This document shows, one piece after another, positions 14,512 to 21,051 of a stretch of 21,051 bases of DNA (the stretch's first letter is position 1; each line of letters begins with the position of its first letter). The position numbers and the translations under genes are program-made. Origin of the DNA: CAYQAJ01 sp964415245 (lineage in GTDB: Bacteria; Planctomycetota; Planctomycetia; Pirellulales; Pirellulaceae); assembly GCA_964415245.1 (NCBI GenBank), contig CAYQAJ010000058.1, forward strand, positions 1-21,051. The letters run 5' to 3'. The notes under the pieces were generated by a model. That model saw nothing but the letters and a program-made list of their open reading frames with translations, had not been told where the DNA came from and did not search any database.

Positions 14512-14706
14512 GGGGCAGGCTTTCCAGCCTGCCACGAGCGATATACTGGTTCCCGGGCTCCGCCTGGGAACCCACTGTTTGCCGGGCTCTGCCCGCTCTG
14601 GCTGATTGGAATGCCGACGTCCCATTGCCGGGCAGAGCCCGGCGTGCAAGTGCGTACCCAGGCAGAGCCTGGGCACGAGAGAACTGAAGCCTGGGCACGA
14701 GAGAGA
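14512..14706. repeat. Cluster of dispersed palindromic repeats between the epimerase and SDR genes
   Basis: At least four palindromes are packed here. GGCAGGCT-TTCC-AGCCTGCC occupies 14514-14533, right after the epimerase stop. GGTTCCCGGGC-TCC-GCCTGGGAACC occupies 14548-14572, with one G-T wobble. GCCGGGCTCTGCCCG (14581-14595) is mirrored by CGGGCAGAGCCCGGC (14629-14643). CCCAGGC-AGA-GCCTGGG occupies 14657-14673. The 16-mer GCCTGGGCACGAGAGA then appears twice, 22 bp apart (14667 and 14689). No hairpin has a T-run. They look like REP-type intergenic units, not one designed terminator. Confidence 0.75.
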
Positions 14707-14719
14707 ATCGAGCCACGAC

Positions 14720-15502
14720 ATGAGACGCACCATAGAAGATAAACGCGCAATCATCACGGGTGCGTCGAGTGGCATCGGGCGCGAGATTGCGCGCGAGTTA
14801 TGCCGCCGCGGCGCCGACATTGTCGTTACGGCCCGCCGTGAAGAGCGCTTGCGTGAGCTGGTTGACGAGTGCCGGGCAAAGGGGCGCAAGGCAGAGTTCG
14901 TGGCCGGCGACATCGCCCAGCCTGAAGTGCGCCAGGCCGTGCTCGAAGCTGCCCGATCACAGCTTGGCGGGCTCGACATTCTGGTGAACAACGCGGGCGT
15001 GGGCGCGGCCGGGCCACTGGTGCCGGCTTCGCCCGAGCGATTGCGCCGCATCATGGAAGTGAACTTCTTCGCGCCCGTCGAGTTGACGCGGATCGCGGTG
15101 CCGCTGCTCAAGTTGGGCAATCGGCCGATCGTGGTCAATATCAGCAGCATATTGGGGCACCGCGCGGTGCCCAACAAAAGCGAATACTGTGCCAGCAAGT
15201 TCGCGCTGCACGGCATCAGCGACGCGCTGCGGGCCGAGTTGGTCGGCGACGGGATCGACGTGCTGCTGGTGAGCCCGAGCACCACCGAGAGCGAGTTCTT
15301 CGACAGCGTGCTGGAGCGCACGGCGGAGCCGGCGTGGTTTGGCATGCGGCGGATGCCGGCCGAGGCGGTTGCGCGCAAGGCGGTCCGCGCCATCATGCGG
15401 GGAAAGCACGAAATCATTCTCACGCCGTTCGGCAGGGGCGTAGTTTGGATCGACCGTATCTGCCCGCCGCTGGCCGACCGGCTGGTGGCGCGATTTGGAT
15501 AG
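14720..15502 (+). CDS. Classical short-chain dehydrogenase/reductase (SDR)
   Basis: The 260-residue product has the classical SDR layout: TGASSGIG (13-20) for the NAD(P) pyrophosphate, TARREERL (37-44) whose arginines favour NADP, NNAG (90-93), S142/S143 in VNISSIL, and the catalytic Y156 and K160 in YCASK. The C-terminal PFGRGVVWIDRICPPLADRLV is hydrophobic and may associate with a membrane, as in DltE/SadH-like ketoreductases. The substrate is unknown. ATG 14720 is chosen because the frame upstream is the palindromic repeat cluster. Upstream purines (GAGAGA) are a weak ribosome binding site. Its place behind the epimerase may be coincidental. Confidence 0.85.
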   Translation: MRRTIEDKRAIITGASSGIGREIARELCRRGADIVVTARREERLRELVDECRAKGRKAEFVAGDIAQPEVRQAVLEAARSQLGGLDILVNNAGVGAAGPLVPASPERLRRIMEVNFFAPVELTRIAVPLLKLGNRPIVVNISSILGHRAVPNKSEYCASKFALHGISDALRAELVGDGIDVLLVSPSTTESEFFDSVLERTAEPAWFGMRRMPAEAVARKAVRAIMRGKHEIILTPFGRGVVWIDRICPPLADRLVARFG

Positions 15503-15786
15503 CGGGGCGGTTGACGATCCACGACGGTTCAAGTTCCAAATCACAAGCACCAAATCACAAACAATCGCCAAATTCCAACGCACAATTCCCAACTTCCAAA
15601 ACGACGGCTTCGTTGGTCGTTTGGGCTTGGTCATTGGGGCATTTACGCCGTGGGTGGAAATCGGCCTATCTTTTGCGTTATCATAGACCTCGCTTACGCT
15701 TCGGGTTACCTTTCCCTCACGCCGGCGGTGCTGGAATGTGCCGCCTCCCGGCGCCACGCCGACCCTGACCACCTAGGGAGCCAGCG
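15503..15786. other. Intergenic spacer with A/C-rich phased repeat
   Basis: The first half (about 15530-15605) is rich in CCAAAT/CACAA units like those at 13345 and 17243. It ends in an imperfect inverted repeat, CCAAAACGAC / GTCGTTTGG, around 15596-15630. A TATCAT near 15680 is a possible -10 box for the following gene, with only a weak -35. Confidence 0.5.
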
Positions 15787-17244
15787 ATGACCAAACGCAC
15801 TCGTCGTCAATTCCTCGAAGACTCGATGATCGCCGCCGCAGCGGCCGCTGCGGCCGGTTCGGCACCCCAGCTCTTTGCCGACGATGCGACCGAAGGCAAG
15901 GGCGCCGGCGGGCGGCTCGGCGTGGCCGTCGTCGGCGTGCGGGGCCGCGGGGGAAGCCACATCGGCGCCTTCGCCGGCCGCAAGGACACCGAGGTGCTCT
16001 ACATTTGCGACGTCGACCGCGAGATCGGCCCGCAACGCGCCGAAGAAGTGGGCAAGCGACAGTCGCGCACGCCGCAGTTCGTCGAGGACATTCGCAAACT
16101 GCTGGAAGACAAGAGCGTCGATATCGTTACCATCGCCACGCCCAACCACTTGCACTCGATGTTGGCCATCTGGGCGATGCAAGCCGGCAAAGACGTGTAC
16201 GTCGAGAAGCCGGTCAGCCACAACGTGAGCGAAGGGCGGCGCGTCGTCGAAACGGCTCGCAAGTACGAGCGCATCTGCCAGACCGGCACGCAGTGTCGTT
16301 CGAACCCCGGCATGATCGCCGCGATCGAGTATGTGCAAAGTGGGGAAATCGGCGATCTCAAGGTCGCACGGGGATTGTGCTATAAGCGACGCGGCTCGAT
16401 TGGCGAGCGCGGCGAGTACAAGGTGCCCGAGACCGTCAACTACGACCTATGGTTGGGGCCGGCTCCAATGGCACCCTTGACTCGTAAACAGTTTCACTAC
16501 GACTGGCACTGGCAGTGGCCCTACGGCAATGGCGACCTGGGCAACCAGGGCATCCACCAGATGGATATCGCCCGCTGGGCTTTGGGCATCAACACCCTCA
16601 GCAAAGGCGTGGTCAGCTACGGCGGCCGCTTCGGCTACGAAGATGCCGGCGACACCGCCAACACGCAGATCGTGATGCACGACTACGGCGACAAGTCGCT
16701 GGTGTTCGAAGTGCGCGGCCTGAGCACGAAGTCGCTTCGCGGTGCCGGGGTGGGCGTGATCTTCGAGGGGACCGAGGGCTACGTGGTGATGACCAGCTAC
16801 GACAGCGGCGCGGCCTTCGATCTCGATGGGAACAAGGTGCGCGGCTTCTCGGGCGGAGCCGACCACTTCGCTAACTTTTTGCAGGCGGTCCGCAGCCGTA
16901 AAGTCGGCGATCTGAACGCCGACATCGAAGAGGGGCACCTCTCCAGCGCCTTGTGCCACCTGGGCAACATCTCATATCGCCTGGGCAGCGAAGTCGCGGC
17001 CGACAAGGTGCTGCCGGCGATGGCGATGGTCAAGACCAAGGACGACGTGGCGGCCACCTTCGAACGTACGCTCGCGCACCTGAAGGACAACGGCGTCGAT
17101 CCGGCCATGACAAGAATTCAACTCGGCCGGCAGCTTGCGTTCAACCCCGACACCGAGCAATTCATCGAAGCCCCCGAAGCCGACAAAATGCTCACCCGCG
17201 ACTACCGCAAACCGTTCGTCGTGCCGGAAGCCGGGCAGGTTTAA
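15787..17244 (+). CDS. Tat-exported Gfo/Idh/MocA family oxidoreductase
   Basis: The 485-residue product starts with a twin-arginine signal (TRRQFLE, R6-R7), an unusual run of eight alanines (16-23) and a likely cleavage near LFA-DD (31/32), so it should be exported folded with its nicotinamide cofactor. The Rossmann fold shows VAVVGVRGRGGSHIG (46-60), CDVD (74-77), ATPNHLH (117-123) and the family motif EKPV (140-143). GNQGIHQMDIARWALG (252-267) carries the substrate-site histidine typical of sugar oxidoreductases. Planctomycetes encode many such exported proteins, thought to act on sugars or glycosides. The substrate here is unknown. AGGGAG lies upstream of the ATG. It seems to be transcribed alone. 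Confidence 0.9.
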   Translation: MTKRTRRQFLEDSMIAAAAAAAAGSAPQLFADDATEGKGAGGRLGVAVVGVRGRGGSHIGAFAGRKDTEVLYICDVDREIGPQRAEEVGKRQSRTPQFVEDIRKLLEDKSVDIVTIATPNHLHSMLAIWAMQAGKDVYVEKPVSHNVSEGRRVVETARKYERICQTGTQCRSNPGMIAAIEYVQSGEIGDLKVARGLCYKRRGSIGERGEYKVPETVNYDLWLGPAPMAPLTRKQFHYDWHWQWPYGNGDLGNQGIHQMDIARWALGINTLSKGVVSYGGRFGYEDAGDTANTQIVMHDYGDKSLVFEVRGLSTKSLRGAGVGVIFEGTEGYVVMTSYDSGAAFDLDGNKVRGFSGGADHFANFLQAVRSRKVGDLNADIEEGHLSSALCHLGNISYRLGSEVAADKVLPAMAMVKTKDDVAATFERTLAHLKDNGVDPAMTRIQLGRQLAFNPDTEQFIEAPEADKMLTRDYRKPFVVPEAGQV

Positions 17245-17319
17245 TGACCAAATCGCAAGCACCAGTGACCAATATAGGACGCACATTGCGCCCGCATTGG
17301 TCATTTGGATTTGGTCATT
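17243..17319. repeat. Inverted repeat after the oxidoreductase gene
   Basis: AATGACCAAATC (17243-17254) overlaps the stop codon and is perfectly mirrored by GATTTGGTCATT (17308-17319). The space between contains further TGACCAAT/ATTGGTCA copies. There is no T-run. It belongs to the same CCAA/TTGG texture as the spacers at 13345 and 15535. Confidence 0.65.
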
Positions 17320-17378
17320 GGTGATTTTCCCGGCGATTCAGCTTGTGACGCGAGTTGGCGCCCGTATCTCCGCTGCCG

Positions 17379-18092
17379 ATGGCCTCCGTTGGCTTTGACA
17401 TCTTGTACGAACAGGGCCACGTCCTGGCGGTCAACAAGCCGGGGGGCGTGCTCACGCAGGCGCCACCGGGCATCGACAGCCTCGAAGTGCGGGTCAAACG
17501 GTACCTTGCACAGCGGCGCAATGATGGTCGCACGGTCTACCTGGGCGTGCCGCACCGGTTGGATCGGCCAGCGAGCGGTGTTTTGGTGTTGGGACTGAGT
17601 ATTCGCACGACGCGCCGCCTGGCCGAGCAATTCGAGGGCCGGCTGATCGGCAAGACCTACTGGGCCCTCGTAGAGGGCGAGGTCGATCCGCCCCAGGGCA
17701 CTTGGAGCGATTACCTGCGGAAAGTCGAAGGGGAGGCGCGGTCGGAAGTCGTCTCTCCCGACGCCCCCGGCGGCCGGATCGCCGTGTTGCACTATCGCCA
17801 CATCGGCCGTCACGCCGCGGGAAGCTGCCTCGAGATCGAGCTCGAAACGGGCCGCACCCACCAGATTCGCGTGCAGGCGGCATCGCGCGGCTTGCCGATC
17901 CTGGGTGACTCACAATACGGGGCCATTCAGCCGTTCGGACCCGAGACGGATGACCCGCGCCAGCGGTGGATCGCCCTGCACGCGCGATCGCTCGAATTCC
18001 GTCATCCGGCCACGCACGAAATGGTGTCGGTGACGGCGCCCCTCCCAACAGCGTGGGTTGATGCGTCGCCGGCGCTGGCGGCTGGCGAATAG
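17379..18092 (+). CDS. RluA-family RNA pseudouridine synthase
   Basis: The 237-residue product isomerises specific uridines of rRNA or tRNA to pseudouridine. It has the RluA catalytic core: ILYEQGHVLAVNKPGGVLTQ (8-27), the catalytic motif HRLDRPASGVLVLG with the nucleophile D62, GKTYWALVEG, and ETGRTHQIRVQ, followed by LGDSQYG. It lacks the N-terminal S4 domain found in RluC/RluD, like the shorter RluA/TruC forms. The target uridine cannot be read from the sequence. ATG 17379 is used; an in-frame TTG at 17355 would add 8 residues without known function. No Shine-Dalgarno sequence is evident. Confidence 0.9.
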   Translation: MASVGFDILYEQGHVLAVNKPGGVLTQAPPGIDSLEVRVKRYLAQRRNDGRTVYLGVPHRLDRPASGVLVLGLSIRTTRRLAEQFEGRLIGKTYWALVEGEVDPPQGTWSDYLRKVEGEARSEVVSPDAPGGRIAVLHYRHIGRHAAGSCLEIELETGRTHQIRVQAASRGLPILGDSQYGAIQPFGPETDDPRQRWIALHARSLEFRHPATHEMVSVTAPLPTAWVDASPALAAGE

Positions 18093-18231
18093 CCCGGCCT
18101 GCCGATGTCACGAGGCACCGTCGGCGTCGGCAAGTTCGTCATCGTCGGCGCGTCGAACACTCACATCGTCAGTCGTTGCTCGGTAGTCGGACCGTCGGCC
18201 ATCGTGCGCGAAGAAATTCTGCGCCGATTTT

Positions 18232-18259
18232 TTGCACGCTTCGTGCTGCGCCGTATGTT
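18232..18259 (+). promoter_or_regulatory. Candidate promoter before the small membrane protein
   Basis: TTGCAC (18232-18237) and TATGTT (18254-18259) are 16 bp apart, about 34 bp before the ATG at 18293. This is a visual match only. Confidence 0.3.
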
Positions 18260-18292
18260 TTTGCGGCTGCACATTGCACAAGGGTCATCGAC

Positions 18293-18487
18293 ATGGCGCC
18301 ATTTCACTTTGGCTGGGGCATCCTGCTGCTGGTCGCACTCGTGGCGGCCGATCTTGCGACCCGCGGGCTGCGGCACTGGTACCGGCTTCGCAAAGTGCGG
18401 AGGCAGGGGGCGCGCGAAAGCGGACCGAGCGCATGCCGTCGCGCCGGCCCAAATCCAGGCCATCTCCGGCCGCAAACGGTACGATAA
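18293..18487 (+). CDS. Possible small membrane protein, perhaps frameshifted
   Basis: The 64-residue frame begins MAPFHFGWGILLLVALVAADL, a short N-terminus and one membrane helix, followed by a basic segment (RHWYRLRKVRRQG), as expected for an N-out/C-in anchor. AAGGG lies eight bases upstream. The last 25 residues (ARESGPSACRRAGPNPG) look like an out-of-frame translation. Loss of one G from the five-G run at 18406-18410 would continue the protein as RAKADRAHAVAPAQIQAISGRKRYDKPP and beyond, with G/C-rich third positions, to a stop near 18710. The real gene may therefore be longer. No family is recognised. Confidence 0.35.
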   Translation: MAPFHFGWGILLLVALVAADLATRGLRHWYRLRKVRRQGARESGPSACRRAGPNPGHLRPQTVR

Positions 18488-18824
18488 GCCGCCCGAAGGC
18501 ATCGCGACCGGCGTCGCCGCGTCGGTGCTGGGCGCGTTCTTGCAATCTGCCGCTGTGAGCCGTGCTGTTCCCCTGGCGTTGTGCGCGGTGGGGGTCGCAT
18601 CCCGGTTAAAGAACGCCCGAATTTGCGGCACAAGATATGCTTTCCCGCCGCGAATACACCCCGTCGGTTCGTCGCAGGCTCCGTTAGTGGACAGGCGCCG
18701 GCGCGCGTGATATCCTCATCGCTGCCGGAAGATTCGGTCAAATCGTACTTTCCGCGACTCTTCGCGCCGCCGATTGTCGCAGCGCCATCTTGAGCGGTGC
18801 ATCAAGCTCCGGGAGGAATCTGCC
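18488..18824. other. Spacer before the DUF1559 gene
   Basis: Apart from the possible frameshifted continuation of the small membrane protein up to about 18710, these 337 bases show no recognisable gene or repeat. Just before the next start, GGGAGGAA at 18811-18818 is a strong ribosome binding site. Confidence 0.5.
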
Positions 18825-21051
18825 ATGGCAGTCTTCGCGTTGGTCCAACTCTTGACGCTTTTCGTGATGGGCGGACTGCCGCTGGGAATTCCGCCGCTAC
18901 CCGAGGACCCGTTGTTAGCCAAAGTGGCGCCGGAAAAGTGCCTGCTCTACGTCACCTGGTCCGGTACGGCGGAGGCGGATGCCGAAAGCGGCAACCAGAC
19001 CGAGCAATTGCTCGCCGAACCCGAAGTGCAAGCATTGTTTGCAACGCTGTCGCGGCTGATCGACGAGGCCGTAGCGCAGGCGAACGAGGGGTCGCCGCCC
19101 GAGGAGGCGGATTTGGCACAAGAGTTGGTTGCCTGGGGCAAACGTCTGCCGCTGCGCCCCACTGCGTTTTTCATTACGTCGCTCAAGCCCAATCCCGGAG
19201 GTCCGCCAGACGTTAACGGCGGCGTGGTCGTCAACCTCGGTGAGGATGCCGGGAAGGCCAGCGCGCTGTTGGACAAGCTGTCCGGCAGTGTGCTCCGCGG
19301 CGCTGCTACGCCCGTCGAAGTGGCCGGCACGCCCATGTTCCGCGTACAGCCGGACCCGTCGTTTCCGACGATCACGTTTGGCGTGAAGGACGAATACCTG
19401 TACGTGGGCGCGGGCGAAGGTTCGGTGGAGGGGATGTTCGAGCGAGTCGCCACCGATCCGCCCGCCTGGCTGACAAAAATTCACGACGATCTCGCCGTGC
19501 CGCGCCGCGCGAATCTGGTGTACGTGAATGCGGCGGCCGGGCTCGAGCTGGTACGCGAGACAGGCGATCCCGATATCGAGAAGGTGTTCAAGTCGTTGGG
19601 ATTGAGCGGTGTCACGTCGCTGGTCAGCGTTACGGGGCTCGACGATTCGGGCACGCTGACGCGCACGCAGATCAATCTCGACGGAGCGCCGGTCGGCTTG
19701 CTGGCCCCCTTTGCCGCCGAGCCGCTTACCGCCAAGGACCTGCACGGCGTTCCGGCCGACGCGACGCTGGCGACCGTCGTCCGATTGGACCTCGACGGTA
19801 CAATCGAGAATGTGCTTAAGTCGCTCGACCCGATCAGCCCGGAGCCGCGCGAGGAATTCGAAAGCGCATTGCGCGAGTTGGGCGACGAATTGGGCCTTGA
19901 CTTGCGTGGCGACCTGTTGAAGACGCTTGGCGATCGATGGTGCGTCTATCACAGTTCGAGGGAAGGGGGGCTGTTTACCGGTTTCCTGGCCACCGTCACC
20001 GTGCGCGACCGCATGAAGCTGGAAGAAACGCAGCAAAAGCTGCTGGCGCTGGTCAAGGCGATGGATCGCCCCGTCGAGGACGACTTTTTCGCCGTGGGGC
20101 CACCGCGGATCGGCGAGACCGAGTTCGCCGGCCACACCATTTTCTACCTGAGCCGGTACAGCTTCGGCATGCCCTTTGCGCCCGCCTGGTGCGTGACTGG
20201 CGAGGAGTTGATCGTTGCGCTCTTTCCGCAGAACATTAAGGCGTACCTGTCGCGGGGCGACGAATTCCGCTCGCTGGCCGACGTGCCCGAGGTGGCCGAC
20301 GCACTGGCGCAAGGCAACGGCCCGGTGGCAATCACGTATCAGGATGTCGGGCCCGTGTTCGAGCTCTTGTATCCCTGGGCGGAGATTGGCGGCCGCATCC
20401 TGGTCGGCGCGCTACAGGAGGAGGGAATCGACGTCGATATCGATGCCCTTCCCTCGGGCCGCGCGATTCGCCGCCACCTCGAGCCATCGCTCACCGTCGT
20501 GACCCGCAGCGAAGGCGGCATTGAAATCACGAGTCGCCGCACCATTCCAGGAATGAGCATCACTTCGGTGGCGATGGTGGCGGGCGCCGCGTTCTGGACC
20601 GGGGGCGACTTCGAGGACCTGCTCGACGGCCTGGCTTCCGTTCTTTCCCCGGCGCAGGCCCGCAAGCAGGCTGCCATGAACAATCTTCGGCAGATCGGGC
20701 TGGCACTGCACACCTATCACGACGTGCATCGCGGTTTCCCGGCGGCCGTTTCGACCGACGACGACGGCAAGCCGCTGTTGAGCTGGCGGGTGCAAATTCT
20801 GCCGTACATCGAACAGGACGCGCTGTACAAGGAATTCCATCTCGACGAACCGTGGGACAGCGAGCACAACAAGGCGCTCGTCGAGAAAATGCCCAAGGTG
20901 TTCGCGGCGCCGGGAAGCGAAGCTGGCCCGGGCATGACGAGCTACCTGACCGTGCGGGGGGAGAAGACCATCTTCCCCGGCACCAAACCGATCAGCTTGG
21001 CGGGCGTGCTCGACGGCACGTCGAACACGATCATGGTCGTCGAAGCGTCGG
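18825..21051 (+). CDS. Large secreted protein with C-terminal DUF1559 domain (partial)
   Basis: The frame is open from ATG 18825 to the window edge, giving 742 residues without a stop. GGGAGGAA lies six bases upstream. The N-terminus MAVFALVQLLTLFVMGGLPLG is hydrophobic and looks like a signal peptide. About 600 residues follow with repeated beta-rich segments (for example KCLLYVTWSG, GGVVVNLGED, ITFGVKDEYLYVGAGEG and a later LIVALFPQNI), like planctomycete DUF3352-type repeats, although I cannot assign a family firmly. The C-terminus turns into DUF1559: AMNNLRQIGLALHTYHDVHR, FPAA, LLSWRVQILPYIEQDALYKE and DGTSNTIMVVEAS. Most DUF1559 proteins begin with a prepilin-like signal just before this domain; here the domain sits after a long extra module. 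Confidence 0.85.
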   Translation, partial: MAVFALVQLLTLFVMGGLPLGIPPLPEDPLLAKVAPEKCLLYVTWSGTAEADAESGNQTEQLLAEPEVQALFATLSRLIDEAVAQANEGSPPEEADLAQELVAWGKRLPLRPTAFFITSLKPNPGGPPDVNGGVVVNLGEDAGKASALLDKLSGSVLRGAATPVEVAGTPMFRVQPDPSFPTITFGVKDEYLYVGAGEGSVEGMFERVATDPPAWLTKIHDDLAVPRRANLVYVNAAAGLELVRETGDPDIEKVFKSLGLSGVTSLVSVTGLDDSGTLTRTQINLDGAPVGLLAPFAAEPLTAKDLHGVPADATLATVVRLDLDGTIENVLKSLDPISPEPREEFESALRELGDELGLDLRGDLLKTLGDRWCVYHSSREGGLFTGFLATVTVRDRMKLEETQQKLLALVKAMDRPVEDDFFAVGPPRIGETEFAGHTIFYLSRYSFGMPFAPAWCVTGEELIVALFPQNIKAYLSRGDEFRSLADVPEVADALAQGNGPVAITYQDVGPVFELLYPWAEIGGRILVGALQEEGIDVDIDALPSGRAIRRHLEPSLTVVTRSEGGIEITSRRTIPGMSITSVAMVAGAAFWTGGDFEDLLDGLASVLSPAQARKQAAMNNLRQIGLALHTYHDVHRGFPAAVSTDDDGKPLLSWRVQILPYIEQDALYKEFHLDEPWDSEHNKALVEKMPKVFAAPGSEAGPGMTSYLTVRGEKTIFPGTKPISLAGVLDGTSNTIMVVEAS

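Noticed and set aside
18915..20312. 465-codon minus-strand open frame opposite the DUF1559 gene
   Set aside because: The plus-strand frame has a strong ribosome binding site and a recognisable C-terminal domain; the opposite frame has low-complexity Arg/Gln/His content typical of shadows in GC-rich DNA.

Overview
The window is GC-rich bacterial chromosome, most likely from a planctomycete of the Pirellulales type. The lineage call rests on a DUF1559-domain protein at the right edge, a Tat-exported Gfo/Idh/MocA oxidoreductase, an ExeA-type ATPase in a polysaccharide cluster, long intergenic spacers full of short palindromic and 7-8 bp phased repeats, and frequent genes without strong Shine-Dalgarno sites. 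No taxonomic marker gene is present, so this is inference.

Left arm (about 1-7130), all on the minus strand. In transcription order: trpF, ahcY, a DUF1015 gene, a parS-containing repeat-rich spacer, parB, a GNAT acetyltransferase overlapping a small unknown gene by 4 nt, and tRNA-Pro(UGG). Three near-perfect parS sites lie 460-570 bp upstream of parB. No parA gene is in the window. A 20 bp AT-rich motif occurs twice in inverted orientation, once on each side of the GNAT cassette. The first 47 bases read like the end of a BrnA-type antitoxin that is cut off exactly at the 3' end of the tRNA gene.

Right arm (about 7467-21051), all on the plus strand. First comes an exopolysaccharide assembly block: a Wzz/GumC-like inner-membrane copolymerase interrupted by a 100-N gap inside an 18-bp tandem repeat, an ExeA-like AAA ATPase with a long acidic tail, and a BY-kinase/CpsD-like protein with a long acidic N-terminal arm and a destroyed P-loop. 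Two dehydrogenase-fold genes follow (a GalE-like epimerase and a classical SDR), then the Gfo/Idh/MocA oxidoreductase, an RluA-family pseudouridine synthase, a doubtful small membrane protein with a possible frameshift, and a large partial DUF1559 protein that runs off the right edge.

How the genes may work together: the Wzz-like protein, the ATPase and the pseudokinase resemble the copolymerase/ATPase/autokinase trio of XrtA-type exopolysaccharide systems. Here the kinase appears catalytically dead, so the neighbouring ExeA-like ATPase may be the only nucleotide-driven partner. This trio is the best candidate for an under-described system in the window. The divergence point at 7131-7466, near parB/parS, would fit an origin-proximal location, but no clear DnaA-box cluster is visible.
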